A DNA stretch of 60,000 bases from Owenia fusiformis (GCA_903813345.2 CAIIXF020000003.1:29653248-29713247), one strand, 5' to 3'; shown: positions 35,701 through 44,609, numbered from the stretch's first letter. Notes: a model not told the origin generated them from the sequence alone. Program-made: numbers and translations.

Positions 35701-37298
35701 AAGTCACCCTGAAACCCAGTAAAATGCTGTCACTGTCAACTGGGTCTGTCTTGTATGACTTATACCTAGGAATAGGAATAAAATTGGTAAAATAGGGATA
35801 CATGTTCTCTTTTTTCATATTATACATGATATTTATTCCAGAGCGTGTAATCAGTTTAGAGATCGAGGCAAAGGACTACATCAATGTACTAAAACCAGAA
35901 GCGTCCATACAGGTCTATCTCAGGGCTAATGTGATTGAAAATGGACGAACATTTGCTAAACAAGACTGCTTCACCCTTATAAAACCTACCCTCATTATAC
36001 AGGTATTTACAAGTGGAGTGTACAACCATATGTGGGGAACACTTCTTTTTTGTACCTTCTAAAAAGGCACAATATTGAATATAGTTGTTAGCTTTGTAGT
36101 TAAGTTGGGCAGAACGTAGTGGCATCTCACTTTTCTTATCTGCAGTTTTCCAGACATATAATCTAGAAGATGTATTTGAAATAATCCTCAGGGATGTTTC
36201 TTGGTATGAGAATCTAGAACTCCTTAGTTTTTGGGCATGCTGAGTAAATTTTAAGGGGTGACTATTTTTGATTTTCAGATGCAATATTTTTCATGAACCT
36301 TTTTAAAGGGACAGCAAATTGATGAATTGGAATGATTTTTGCTCAATTTACTTGAGACCGAATAGCAAATTATTATTATAACCAGGGGCTGAGAGGCAAT
36401 CGTTAATGTTTGAATGTTTTGAATTTGTACATATGCAATATTTGCACTTTAAATACCATTCATTAAAATAGTGAATAAAATTATGAATGGGAAGATGCTG
36501 CCTGTTTACTATAATTCCACCTTAAAAATAAATTTCATATTGTTGTGGATTTAGGCACCAGAGAAAGCTGTGTTGCGGGAGGACTTTGATGTGACAGTGA
36601 CGTTTACCAACCCCCTAGATGTTCCTCTTACTGGTGGAGAGTTCGTGCTGGAGGGTGCAGGGATCTTAAGGCCAACAACAGTTCACACAAAGTATATATA
36701 CAGGGTGATGCATATAGTACATGCACCCCCTCAAACATACATACAGGATGTTTCATAGTATATGTGCTCCCCTTAAACAGTATAAATCTTGTGCATATTA
36801 ATTCAGATTCATTAATTAAATTAATTTCTTTATTTTCATTTATTCACTTATTCACTCGCATTACAATCATGCATACTAGTTAAGTTGGTAAAAATAATAT
36901 GCAATTACTAAATTTTTGATACATGCATTTTAAATCAGATTGTCTTGTGACAATAGTGAGATTATAGAAGTGAACAGTCCCAAATTTCACACAAATTCTA
37001 ATTCACTTTAATTCAACAATTTAGTTCATGAAGTATATAGAATATAAATGAGTAATAATGCTATAATCATGTAGCTAAATGACATTCTTGAATTCTAGAT
37101 TGATTTACAACTTATGATATTAATTAAAACATACCATCTCACTCCAGGAAGTCAATTGCACCTGGAGAGGAAGTGAGCATCACCAAGACGATGAGTTCCC
37201 GCAAATCTGGCTCTCGTACAATCATCGTCAGCTTCAGTTCATATGAGTTGAGTGAGGTTGAAGGCACAGCAGATGTTTATGTTAGATACTCCGCATAA
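14644..37298 (+). CDS. TGM: Transglutaminase (protein-glutamine gamma-glutamyltransferase), 17 exons
   Basis: It makes Ca2+-dependent isopeptide crosslinks between glutamine and lysine side chains. Seventeen GT-AG exons join in phase to 757 residues: 14644-14720, 16143-16258, 16443-16625, 17126-17250, 17934-18084, 18461-18579, 19456-19563, 20230-20407, 30167-30302, 30775-30878, 31418-31533, 32188-32314, 33002-33155, 34639-34769, 35842-36002, 36555-36691, 37148-37298. The order is: basic leader; N-terminal domain ([19 protein letters not shown]); catalytic core; two C-terminal beta-barrels. The triad is Cys343 in YGQCWVF (20377-20379), His401 in NFHVWNESW (30782-30784) and Asp424 in HDATPQE (30851-30853). 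The spacings of 58 and 23 residues equal those of vertebrate TG2, and the oxyanion Trp in LYGRW is kept. Length and domains fit the TGM1/factor XIIIA-like class. There is no signal peptide, as usual. Exon 1 is the least certain. Intron 8 hosts another gene. Confidence 0.93.
14928..15105. mobile_element. MITE with GCCCGTAGCCAG ends
   Basis: The ends GCCCGTAGCCAG and CTGGCTACGGGC are a perfect 12-bp inverted repeat bounding 178 bp in TGM intron 1. Inner arms also mirror (GGGGGAGCTGGA versus AGCTCCCCCTCCTGG). It is non-coding. Confidence 0.75.
15106..15690. mobile_element. ~580-bp palindromic foldback element
   Basis: The left arm (TGCAAGACTTATGCCTG ... CAAGGATCCTGCCATGAC ... TGACCGTGACAATG) is mirrored by the right arm (CATTGTCATGGTCATAT ... 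GTCATGGCAGGATCCTTG ... CAGGCATAAGTCTTGTAAC). The arms are about 240 bp and surround a unique ~90-bp centre near 15370-15455. Within each arm a shorter unit containing GGCCTGTCNTGACNGTGGTAATG is itself repeated. Confidence 0.8.
15714..15809. mobile_element. Short hairpin MITE
   Basis: TAGGCCCGAGAAC ... AGAATTGAGTCGAAT is mirrored by ATTCGACTCAATTTTCTTT ... GTTCCTGGGCCTTA with a ~24-bp loop. Confidence 0.7.
16143..16258 (+). CDS. TGM: TGM exon 2
   Basis: It follows the poly-T acceptor ...TTTGTAG and ends in phase 1 at GCAG|GTAAAA. It encodes [14 protein letters not shown] through [14 protein letters not shown], the variable segment before the N-terminal beta domain. Confidence 0.8.
16443..16625 (+). 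CDS. TGM: TGM exon 3, N-terminal beta domain
   Basis: It encodes [20 protein letters not shown], then [20 protein letters not shown] and NVTFNRAY. The block HHTDEYE...LIVRRGQ is a hallmark of the transglutaminase N-terminal domain. It ends in phase 1 before GTGCGT. Confidence 0.93.
17126..17250 (+). CDS. TGM: TGM exon 4, N-terminal domain
   Basis: The acceptor TATAG precedes [17 protein letters not shown]; it continues to EEWRAVLNK and DDKELN and ends in phase 0 before GTACAG. Weaker family similarity than its neighbours, but both junction phases fit. Confidence 0.85.
17934..18084 (+). CDS. TGM: TGM exon 5, end of N-terminal domain
   Basis: It encodes [20 protein letters not shown] and ends [10 protein letters not shown], matching the conserved 'G.Y...FNPWC' transition into the catalytic core. 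It ends in phase 1 before GTAACT. Confidence 0.93.
18461..18579 (+). CDS. TGM: TGM exon 6, start of catalytic core
   Basis: It encodes [20 protein letters not shown] and ends GGRPWNFGQ. The family signature 'D.VYL..E.ERQEYV' and 'PWNFGQ' are both present. It ends in phase 0. Confidence 0.95.
19456..19563 (+). CDS. TGM: TGM exon 7
   Basis: It encodes [20 protein letters not shown] and ends [10 protein letters not shown], the family's 'QFE...LD.....DP..V.RVISAM' stretch. It is 36 codons, phase 0 on both ends. Confidence 0.95.
20230..20407 (+). CDS. TGM: TGM exon 8, catalytic cysteine
   Basis: It encodes [18 protein letters not shown], then [11 protein letters not shown] and [15 protein letters not shown]. 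It carries the nucleophile Cys343 (20377-20379) and the oxyanion-stabilising Trp of YGRW. It ends in phase 1 before GTAAGT; the following intron is 9.8 kb and contains another gene. Confidence 0.97.
20869..21645. repeat. Short dispersed repeat, copy 2, interrupted
   Basis: It opens CCTTTGCATTCGTTTG and ends ACTAGACTCTGCACACAGGG, the same ends as the 92-bp copy at 4674. Here the ends are ~680 bp further apart; the extra DNA includes the MITE at 21155. Confidence 0.6.
21155..21537. mobile_element. MITE with subterminal TGCGTGA motifs
   Basis: The left end CAGGGCTGTCAAC and right end GTTGACAGGGCAG are imperfect inverted copies. CAAACT lies directly outside both ends, a possible target duplication. 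The interior has about eight TGCGTGA/TGTGTGA-type motifs, more like clustered binding sites than random AT-rich DNA. Confidence 0.55.
21921..21976 (+). repeat. tRNA-like sequence, probable SINE head or tRNA pseudogene
   Basis: TGGCCAAGTGG (21931-21941) matches a pol III A box and GGTTTGTGAATCCC (21953-21966) approximates a B box; a T-rich tract follows. The body is far too short for a functional Ser/Leu-type tRNA, so this is a decayed copy or SINE promoter. Confidence 0.5.
22338..23052. mobile_element. 715-bp foldback element with ~310-bp arms
   Basis: The left arm 22338-22646 and right arm 22743-23052 are long inverted copies separated by ~96 bp. The outer ends are ATATTGGGTGCGGAGC and its complement, and the spacer holds another CTCCGCACCCAATATTT. 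Both arms show a similar ~60-codon frame in mirror orientation, a by-product of the inversion rather than two genes. Confidence 0.85.
23079..24115. repeat. Imperfect tandem repeat of ~340-355 bp, 3+ copies
   Basis: GTTAAMATTGATTTGTCCAT recurs at 23086, 23441 and 23781, with a shortened copy at 24027. Units also share CCTGGTTCAAAAGCTCGCC and CAAAATGGYYRCCA. It abuts the foldback element. Confidence 0.85.
24914..26086. mobile_element. Hairpin-headed element with ~146-bp tandem core
   Basis: The head ATCCCACCAAACGAAGTTCG with following GGGGGAT folds on itself and is followed by TCCGTCCGTCCG. The core has about eight units of ~146 bp (GATAACTCAAATACCAGT ... TTCAAAATGGCCGCCATTTTT). The complement of the head, TTCGGTGGGAT, reappears at 26059-26069 and is followed by the hairpin ACTCCTTGGAGT (26075-26086). 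No coding capacity. Relatives are at 536-1160 and 30390. Confidence 0.7.
26657..27335 (+). CDS. PC-esterase-like gene, exon 1
   Basis: It holds the membrane anchor, Cys-rich stem and GDSLVRHFF block, ending ...TKP+g before GTAAAG. A stop would follow soon if the intron were retained. Confidence 0.85.
26657..28349 (+). CDS. PC-esterase/SGNH-like type II membrane protein, nested in TGM intron 8
   Basis: Two exons (26657-27335 and 27772-28349) join in phase 1 to 418 residues. Residues 8-25 form a signal anchor after a short cytosolic tail, predicting a Golgi/ER-lumen or surface enzyme. A Cys-rich stem follows (about 103-150). Catalytic-type blocks are GDSLVR at 196-201 (Ser nucleophile) and DGTHFG near 388 (Asp388, His391, the D-x-x-H pair), the signature of PC-esterase families such as NXPE, CASD1 and plant TBL sugar O-acetyltransferases. 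Substrate unknown. The first ATG has a good context (ACCATG); the acceptor-like TTTCTTAG just upstream suggests a spliced 5' UTR. The last ~13 codons overlap a 61-bp minisatellite. Confidence 0.85.
27772..28349 (+). CDS. PC-esterase-like gene, exon 2
   Basis: The acceptor TTTCTCTAG gives GDRDYCGYH; the exon continues through [16 protein letters not shown] and [17 protein letters not shown] to the stop TAG. Several N-glycosylation sequons (NST, NHT, NYS, NTS) fit a lumenal domain. Confidence 0.85.
28311..29268. repeat. 61-bp minisatellite, 16 copies, derived from the end of a CDS
   Basis: GATTGGGGTAC (with variants) recurs every 61 bp from 28326 to 29180, with one final 63-bp step to 29243. 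The first unit is the last ~39 nt of the PC-esterase-like CDS plus its stop and some 3' UTR. Copies differ by only a few substitutions, implying recent or homogenised expansion. It lies in the nested gene's 3' UTR and in TGM intron 8. Confidence 0.95.
29269..30166. other. 3' flank of the nested gene within TGM intron 8
   Basis: AATAAAT at about 29378 and 29472 could serve as polyadenylation signals for the nested gene. I see no coding exon before TGM exon 9. Confidence 0.4.
30167..30302 (+). CDS. TGM: TGM exon 9
   Basis: It encodes [20 protein letters not shown] and then MTIDVHWG to NDSIW. It resumes the core exactly where exon 8 stopped, across the 9.8-kb intron, in the correct phase. Confidence 0.95.
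30390..30560. repeat. Inverted relative of the repeats at 1-420 and 24914
   Basis: It starts ATCCCATCGAATGATGTTC (compare the head at 24914) and then carries, in reverse complement, the GAGCGATTTTGTTCATATTT and TGGCACACTGTCTAGTG phrases of the array at position 1. It lies in TGM intron 9. Confidence 0.7.
30775..30878 (+). CDS. TGM: TGM exon 10, catalytic His and Asp
   Basis: It encodes [20 protein letters not shown] and [14 protein letters not shown]. It contains His401 and Asp424, completing the papain-like triad. It ends in phase 1 before GTAGGA. Confidence 0.97.
31418..31533 (+). CDS. TGM: TGM exon 11
   Basis: It encodes [16 protein letters not shown] and then [18 protein letters not shown], both highly conserved core motifs. 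It ends in phase 0 before GTATAT. Confidence 0.96.
32188..32314 (+). CDS. TGM: TGM exon 12
   Basis: It encodes [20 protein letters not shown], then ISTKAV and [11 protein letters not shown]. The 'G..ISTK.....R.D.T..YKYPEG' signature marks the end of the catalytic core. Confidence 0.96.
33002..33155 (+). CDS. TGM: TGM exon 13, first C-terminal barrel begins
   Basis: It encodes [20 protein letters not shown] and then [20 protein letters not shown]. It contains the usual 'GS.EER' linker and the start of beta-barrel 1. The codon for Arg is split over the junction with exon 14. Confidence 0.94.
33605..34514. mobile_element. Hairpin-headed element with 162-bp tandem core
   Basis: The head CGTACCT ... 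AGGTACG (33605-33624) is a hairpin followed by GGCGGGCGGGCGGC. The core has units of exactly 162 bp: GCCAAACC at 33691, 33853, 34015, 34177 and 34339. The right half of the head, AGGTACG, returns at about 34452 and a perfect hairpin TGCTTCGAAGCA sits at 34503-34514. It lies in TGM intron 13. Confidence 0.75.
34639..34769 (+). CDS. TGM: TGM exon 14; 3' end seeds an 81-bp array
   Basis: It encodes [19 protein letters not shown] through [10 protein letters not shown] to FNETVEGGS, and ends in phase 1 before GTGAGT. The last ~33 nt and the donor are the first copy of the tandem array that fills the next 0.8 kb. Confidence 0.93.
34737..35595. repeat. 81-bp tandem array of an exon-intron boundary, ~10.5 copies
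   Basis: GTTCAATGAGAC (one copy GTTTAATGAGAC) starts at 34741, 34822, 34903, 34984, 35065, 35146, 35227, 35308, 35389, 35470 and 35551. Each unit contains the last ~33 nt of TGM exon 14, its donor GGATCTG|GTGAGT and ~40 nt of intron. The unit is 27 codons long but contains in-frame stops just after the donor. Confidence 0.97.
35842..36002 (+). CDS. TGM: TGM exon 15
   Basis: The acceptor TTATTCCAG leads into [17 protein letters not shown], then [17 protein letters not shown] and LIKPTLIIQ: the end of barrel 1 and linker. It ends in phase 0. Confidence 0.93.
36083..36260. repeat. Degenerate single unit related to the 162-bp repeat
   Basis: It shares CTCACTTTTC, TTTTCCAG, TCAGGGATGTTTCT, TTAGTTTTTGGGCAT and TGAGTAAATTTTAAGG with the array at 33605, in the same orientation and in TGM intron 15. 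Confidence 0.65.
36555..36691 (+). CDS. TGM: TGM exon 16, second C-terminal barrel
   Basis: It encodes [20 protein letters not shown] and then [16 protein letters not shown], a typical barrel 2 strand pair. It ends in phase 2 before GTATAT. Confidence 0.93.
37148..37298 (+). CDS. TGM: TGM exon 17 (stop)
   Basis: It encodes [15 protein letters not shown] through [13 protein letters not shown] to YVRYSA, then TAA at 37296-37298. The 'S..L..V.G...V.V' C-terminus is usual for the family. Confidence 0.93.
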
Positions 37299-40237
37299 TA
37301 TGACTTATAGGATGGATATTACAATAAGAGTAGCTTTGATCACGGATCAGATCAGTTTGGTCAGTAGGTTTCTGTTTGTGCCTCTCAGTTATTTGGTTTG
37401 GATCACTGTTCATAAACTCAACTCATACCAGTCTGGAGTATGTTACTGGATTTGATCTTGTGATCTACCTTTTTTCAATAACATGTGTTTTAGACTCCTC
37501 CTCAGACACATCATGCACCAGAAAGGGCAAATTTGTGTATACACTCTTCAAAAAGTGCATATACTCAAATATAACTTGGACAGTAAAAACATATTTCACA
37601 TACATTTAAGTGAGGGACATTCAAACTATGGGTCAAAGGAATTGGATGAACTGATCTGACCCATGATCAAGCTTCTCTTAGTTCTCTGCTTAATACATGT
37701 AATGTACTAAATGAGGAGTTCTGACTCATTTGAAGAGAGGAATTACTGAAAGGATCTGATTGGTCAACTTATTTTTTATAAAACAGTTCATTTAACCATG
37801 TGTGTTTATTCAATTAATGAAATGGAATTATTTACAATGAAATGGAACCAATCAGAAACAAAAAGAATCACCGGACCAATATATAAGAATGTAGATTGGT
37901 ACAGAGTATATTCAAAAATTAAGAAATTGAATCTATGTAAATGAAATCAATGACACTTGATCTCTCAGGATTATTTACAACTGGATGGAAAAGTTCTAAT
38001 CTTAACCATTTCTTGTTGTCAATGAATCAAATACATGTAGATATAATAATGTTCATTATATACTCAGGTGGCAAAACCATTATTGGAACTTTAACAAGAA
38101 TTAGTTTCGTCTATATGTAGGCACATTTTGTTGTCAGCTTGAGTGAGTTTCATATTTAAGCTTTGCAAAGCACAAGTCTGAGTTTTTTTTAACAGAAGTT
38201 GTCATATTTCACTCCTTTCTGTTTTCTGCAAGTTAAAATGATGAATTTTGCAAATTAAATTCTGCAAGTGAATTCTGTAAGAAGACAGATTCCTCTTAAA
38301 AACCATGGGATTGCTCTGCAGTTTTGGGTGAAGAAAGAGACAAATATACTTGAATGAATTCATGACAATACAAATGTATTTGCTCATTCTTTGTCATACT
38401 TTCAAAAAATTTGCAAGTCTACGCGGAATTCTGTGAAAAAGATTAAAATTCAAGATTCCCCAAGTCTGCTGTCTGCAGACACAGAAAACAAGAGGAGTGA
38501 TATTTTAGAGTGCTATTTATGATTTTTATGGAATATTTTCATTTTTAAATGTGATATTTTCGCTGTGTGCCAAGTTTTATTTGTTACAGGGTGTCTATAA
38601 AGCCTTGTTACCTGTTCTTATCAAATTATTGCCAACATTTTTTATTACAATTTGTAAGGCCTCTGGTCAAAGAGTGCAAGGAACACTCTGACATGTCTGA
38701 TCTTTAATTGTATCTGTGTAGAGTACTACAATCTTAACTAGTTATTTACAACAAAAGGAATAGTTATCTATTTAATTTTAATGAAATAAGAAGCCATCTT
38801 TGAACCGATCTGATTATAGATTCATGTGCCAATTAGCTATACTGTCAGAATTTACGTATATTGTAAATTTGGTTAAAAATATATTTTCTTTACTCTTTAA
38901 ATTGCTTATGTTATCAGTTAACGTTAAAAAGATCTGTTATCTTAGCATAGTTTATATGTTTTAGAAAATGTCATTCATTGCCTTTAATTGTGGGGCAATC
39001 GTCAGAGTGAATTGTCACATTTTATATCAATGTTTTCTACAGCATAATGATGACACTTTATGAAATGAAACGTGACATATATTGGTTCATTGGGGTGCCA
39101 GGTTTGTGTACTGTATTTGTAATTTATTTGGTGTGCATTTTTATGAATTTGGCAATTTTAAGAATATTGAAAAATTCAATTAATACCAATATCCCCAGGA
39201 ATAGCCATTTGGAACTCATCTGCCAATTGTCTCTATTTTGATAGTGTTTATCATAAGGAAGATGCTAATCGTGAAATGCTTTGGACACCAACTATAAGAT
39301 TCGGTTCAGATCAGCAAATCCAATCAAAAAGTTATATCTAGGCCGAATATTTCCAACATGGAAATTAAGTATCACCCAATTAATTATGAATACAGTATTT
39401 GTTTGATATGGTGACGTTTTATTAAGACTAGTATAATTTACACATTCATATATTAAGGCAGCATTTCAGATACAACAAAATATTTGAAATTTGATATCGG
39501 ACATATTTCTCAATGATAAAGATATCATGTTACATGTGCTGTGATAGCTACAAGACAACAGTATGAGCAATATATCAATTTAGGATATTAATATACACAA
39601 CAATCATCTATTTGCCTTGCTTAAGGTAGTTCTGCACTTTCATAAATAAAATTGAATAAAATTTAGGGAAATGTCATTTCAATGTTAAATATACCATAAT
39701 TTCTAAATATCCATATAAAATGTGAAAAAATGTGAAAATTACATAAAATTTCTCATCATGTGGTTCTACCTTAATGCTCAACTCAAGGCAGGCTCATCGT
39801 GATAAAAGTCAGGGATTCACCACAAATTACTAAACTATAATTTTTGGATGATTTTGTGCTTACAAATCATAACGTATTTACAAGGAATACAAATAATGCA
39901 TGTATTCACCAGGTATACTAATAACATGTATTTACCAGGTATAAAAATAACACATGTATTTACAAATAACACATGAATTAATTAGGTACATGTATACAAA
40001 TAACATGTTTGTATTAGTCCATAACAGTTGCACATATACTCATATATAATATAAGTATGTATTATTAAAGTAATTTTTTGAATGAATTGAATATTAAGGG
40101 TAGCTTAGCTAAAAAAATAATGTTTTTTTTAATATTTTTCATAGATAAAATATAATCACGCACATAAAATATAGATTTGTCTGTTTTTCTTCCAATTCCT
40201 AAGGTCAACTGAACATTTGCTTGTAATTTTGTTACCT
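37299..40237. other. Intergenic between TGM and the fucosyltransferase (convergent)
   Basis: AT-rich DNA with no convincing gene. Near 39880-40000 short ACATGTATTTACMAGGTAT phrases repeat loosely. The two flanking genes converge, so the stretch should contain both 3' ends. Small open frames (e.g. 39047-39241) show no recognisable motif. Confidence 0.5.
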
Positions 40238-41536
40238 CTATGTCTCTGATTCTGTCTTTTCATTTGTCATTTCGACAAGTCCCATCACTTCCCAGAATAC
40301 TCTACATAGTTTATTAACATCCCACCATAGTTGAATATTTGTATAGTGTTGTACAGTGTGATCCATGTACAGCCTTTTGCATATATTGCACGCTAGGCCC
40401 GGAGACATGGACTGTATGAAATTCTGCCGCCATTTGAAGAAACTATTATAGAGGTCTCTGGAGTCTGCTACCTGATGCATAAACTCGCTCAGTTTTTCTA
40501 CACTTTCGAATGCTTTTGTATCGATGTACGAATGGTGCGGTAGGATAGTGGAATAATTACCCCAACCATACACTATGGGTATTGTCCCCCATTTTAATGC
40601 TCTGGCAGGCTTCTCTGTTATATAATCCACACATAAGGAGTTTTCGAAGGCTAAATAAAACATATAATTTGATCCCAAATATTTCTCGCATTTACTCCCA
40701 AATGAGCAACTCTGATTGCCACATTTGCCGTAAATATCTATTTCCCAGCCAAGCTCCCTTAGATTTCTGACTACTATCTTACGTTGACTCCCAGCTAGAC
40801 AATTACTGACGGTCCAGAGTATTTTTTTCTTCTTTCCTGCGTAAAAATCAATCAATTTTGTTTCCTTGGATTTCTCATCCTGTTTGAGTGCTCTGTATGT
40901 ATAATAAGGCATGTTTATGTCACTATGATGCATGTACGATGCTGTCCAGTTAAATCTATCCTTTATTTCATGTATTGCAGGAATTTCATAAGAAATGGGA
41001 CTCTCCCATACTGTTAAAATCCATCGTTGTCCCACTGCCATATATGGCATTTCCATGTCCTCCAGATCAGGCAAATGAAAAATTACAGCCTCACTATCAT
41101 TATATAAAGCTAAATCATTCGTAAAAGTGCAACCATATTGCGGGCAATTTTTGTCTAATGCCTCCTGATTTTTCTCAATGGGTGGCGGATCATTGAAAAA
41201 ATTCCCCCACCAGAATATTTGTGGCGATTTCGATGTGAAATTAAGCTCTAAAGTGACATCAGATCGATGTATTAATTTAGAATTTCCATACAGTTTTTTA
41301 CACTGACTATCTTGCATAACTGATTTTGCTTTTAAGTAATCCATGAACATTTCTTTTTCAAGTTCAGATATATTTAATTTTTCCTTCAAATTTTGTTTTA
41401 TGAATCTTTCCCGTTTTCCTTTTATTGTTGGTAAGATTGATTTATTGTCTAGACATATTTTGAAAATATTCACTTCAAATATAACCAGTATAACCATAAG
41501 TACACATATGATGTACCATTTTAAAGGAAATGCCAT
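40238..41536 (-). CDS. GT10 family fucosyltransferase (alpha-1,3/4-type), single exon
   Basis: It transfers fucose from GDP-fucose to N-acetylglucosamine-containing glycans in the Golgi. The 432-residue frame has a short cytosolic tail, a signal anchor (about 6-24), a stem, and a catalytic domain. The GT10 signatures are intact: SNCLAGSQRKIVVRNL with DIYGKCG at about 244-273 and YLAFENSLCVDYITEK at about 294-309, followed by PIVYGWGNY. Several sequons (NIS, NFT, NDS, NWT, NQS, NYS) fit lumenal exposure. The length is normal for the family, there is no intron and no disabling change. A retrocopy origin is possible. Linkage specificity cannot be read from the sequence. The start ATG at 41536 is followed directly by the anchor. 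Confidence 0.94.
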   Translation of the reverse strand: MAFPLKWYIICVLMVILVIFEVNIFKICLDNKSILPTIKGKRERFIKQNLKEKLNISELEKEMFMDYLKAKSVMQDSQCKKLYGNSKLIHRSDVTLELNFTSKSPQIFWWGNFFNDPPPIEKNQEALDKNCPQYGCTFTNDLALYNDSEAVIFHLPDLEDMEMPYMAVGQRWILTVWESPISYEIPAIHEIKDRFNWTASYMHHSDINMPYYTYRALKQDEKSKETKLIDFYAGKKKKILWTVSNCLAGSQRKIVVRNLRELGWEIDIYGKCGNQSCSFGSKCEKYLGSNYMFYLAFENSLCVDYITEKPARALKWGTIPIVYGWGNYSTILPHHSYIDTKAFESVEKLSEFMHQVADSRDLYNSFFKWRQNFIQSMSPGLACNICKRLYMDHTVQHYTNIQLWWDVNKLCRVFWEVMGLVEMTNEKTESET

Positions 41537-44500
41537 TTTAATTTGATCAATAATTTAAGAGTCACTCAATCATGCCAAATGGCTTATATTAATAGAAAAA
41601 TGTTGGTACATTATCTTAAAAAAATACAAAATCTCACCAAAGGCCTTTAATTTTGTAATACTCCCCAACCCTTGGTCCAACATCCTTAGAATGTATTTTC
41701 AAAAAGTTACTTCCCTTTCGCCTTTTGTGCCACCATCTTTGATTTAAGATGTACGAATTGCTTTTTTTTTAGAAATAAATGACACTTTGAGGTATTAGGA
41801 CACTGATTAATGGAAGCCCAGGGGAAATAAATGTTTTTACCTAACACCCTTGTACATGTAGTAGATGTATTGGCTGTCAATTTCATTATATTTATTGCTT
41901 TTAATCAATGGGGTTGGGTAGTAAGTACACTTTCTAATGTACATGTATTTCTAATTAAAGGGGAGGCAAAGGATGAAGAATATGAACTGTTTCAATTTGT
42001 TTTTCCAGGGAACTAATTTTAACAATTTTCTTTATACCTTTATCCTCAATCAGACATATTACAAAGGGGAGAATTCATCCTAAAGGACCATTATTCCACA
42101 CATTCATGTACAAGTTCCTTTAAAAATGTACAATATAGCCTAATCTCCCTTACATACACTCCCCTCCATAAGTTTGGCAACCTAAAAATTCAAAGGTAAA
42201 GAGGCTTTAACACGTAGTTCAATGGGGAAAAAAGGTTGCCAAACTTATGGAGGGGAGTGTAATATGTAAAGATGTTGCCCTTGAAATAATCTATGGACAG
42301 CTGAAGATTGCAGAGTTTGTATGGCTTGCCAATCCCTCCATTCTATTTGTTAGGTACATACTCTTTCTAGATGTGTACTATCTAATCAGTAACGCTGTTA
42401 CAATGTTTTATGTTGGCAATACATTATAGCTGAGCGTTAGACAAGTTCTATTTGACTAAGATTGTATTTAATCATTGTCAACCCCTTTTTAAATAGAAAT
42501 TTCGCTCATAAGAAAATATAAAACAAGTTGTCATGGTAACCAAACAATAAAAGGAAAACTGACTTTTATCATTCAGCAAAATTGTAAAACATAAAATTCT
42601 GTAAACATCTTTTATGTTTTAAAATCATTGTAGAAAGTCACGTTACATATTTTTCTTCAATTCAAACATAGTTAAGTGTTATCTGAACTGTTATCAGTCT
42701 TTCCTTTAAGTTAGTTTTAACTCAATTTTTGCAGAACGTTTCACTGTAACAATATTGAGCTATGACAAGTGATGTGTGAAATAACCTCTCAAACTGGACA
42801 AGATAGGGTGATAATAATAGGTAAGAAATGTCAGTTTAAAATTCTTATATGTTATGAAGGAAGCCTCAAATCTATGAAAACAGTAAAATAAGTGATAAGT
42901 AATAGATAAATGAATGAAGAAGTCAAACAAACAAACAATTAAGTTATTAATAAAAGGTGAGTGAAGAAACCATTTAATCTGCTTTGAAGGAAATAATGAA
43001 ACAAGTAATGGTATTATATGGAAATGATTCTCTATAAGGACACAAGTACAAGGCCTTGTATGACAAGTTTAGAAGTATTCTATGTGGAGTGTTAACATTT
43101 TTCTCATTTCAGCTTAGGCTTTAGAATATCATTAGATACATAAATAAACATGAATTTTTAGGTAATACAATTTTTGGTATATTGAAAAGTAACTCAAATT
43201 TGAGCCATTTTAATAAAAAATCATGCTATCAGTATATTAGTAACGATCTAACCACATTCAAGTTGTAGGTATAATTAACCTTTATATTACTTTCTATTAA
43301 AAACATTTTGACCTGGCTCATACATATGTAGGTTTTTAAATTCAATGATTAATAAGCACACACTTTTTCTTGTTGACTCAATACTCGATTTTAGTTTAAA
43401 ATATAAAAGTTAAGTACATGTACATGTAATAAATGTCTAGAGCGTGTTGAAATATGTAAGAGCAAGGTGACCTGGACAGTTAACACTTTATGAAACACTA
43501 TAGAATGTTTTTACCATTTCAAAAATGATTTTTTAAAAATAGCCTCCTGTACAAAATATTGGGCCCTTTTTGAAAATTTGGTTCAACTCAACATTTTTTA
43601 AAACTGCACTGTCCAAAAATAAAAAATATGTTTTGTTCAGGGGCTTACATCATGTACATAGTAAATTAGTAGCCAGGAGTAAGTTATAAACAACAGTGAT
43701 TTTTTTTATTTTGTTTTCTTAAACAACAGTGATAATTCTTGGTTGCAAATACTTTTGATGAACAATTGTTTCACAGCTCATGTTTTAACAAATTTTATAG
43801 AAATTAGCTGGTAAATGCCTTCAGTCTTGTACGTCAAACATATAATTTTTTACTTTTGTCCGGACTACTACACTCTACTATACCTTGCATTTGGTGTTCA
43901 TGAGCAACCCACTTGGTTAATTAGTAATGATTATGTATTTGTTTTTATTTGTCTGTTCCTTATTAATGGTTTATCGGTTGAATGTTAGATGTTACTAAGG
44001 CACTTTCAAAAATATATTAAAAAATTCAATTAGACAAACAAAGTATCTTATGCATTTCTAGGTGTTAGGTATAGTAGAGTGACTATGCCTATTCAAATGC
44101 AAACAAACCAAAGATAAGCCAGATTAGATGACTCATATGAACAGAATTACACATATAAAGTGCATTGTGAATTGTAAACACCTGATACTACATTAAACAT
44201 AGCATTCATACAACAACACAGACAATTAATACAATTCAATGTGTGTACACTTATCAACATCATATACAATGGCAGCACTATGTTGATACTGTACAATGTA
44301 CACTCAAAAAACAGAGAGGGTAAGATTTTTGACTTCTCCTTTCATATATATAATGTATAGATACACTTAATAACATGAGAGGTATTTCTGATTTTCATGA
44401 AATGGTAATATAGCATTTGATGTGCACAGGTTGGTTGAAACTATTGATTTTGTCATACATATTAGGCCCAGGTTTTCCAGTATATAATAATCTTTAGTAC

Positions 44501-44609
44501 ATTTTACCATGGCCCTGTCATATTTGTACATTATGTTTGATGAAAACTGATTTCCAGATATTTCTACACTTGCTATGCATATAGTGGATGAGCTCTGGGA
44601 CAACACAAA
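41537..44609. other. Intergenic, AT-rich; one small MITE
   Basis: This separates the divergently oriented fucosyltransferase and LRR genes. The only structured item is the MITE at 42157-42259. Short open frames here lack motifs. Confidence 0.5.
42157..42259. mobile_element. Tc1/mariner-type MITE (103 bp)
   Basis: The ends CACTCCCCTCCATAAGTTTG and the exact complement bound the element, flanked by TA on each side. Inverted repeats run ~27 bp, including GGCAACC. TA duplication and the TCCATAAGTTTGG-like end are typical of Tc1/mariner. Confidence 0.88.
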
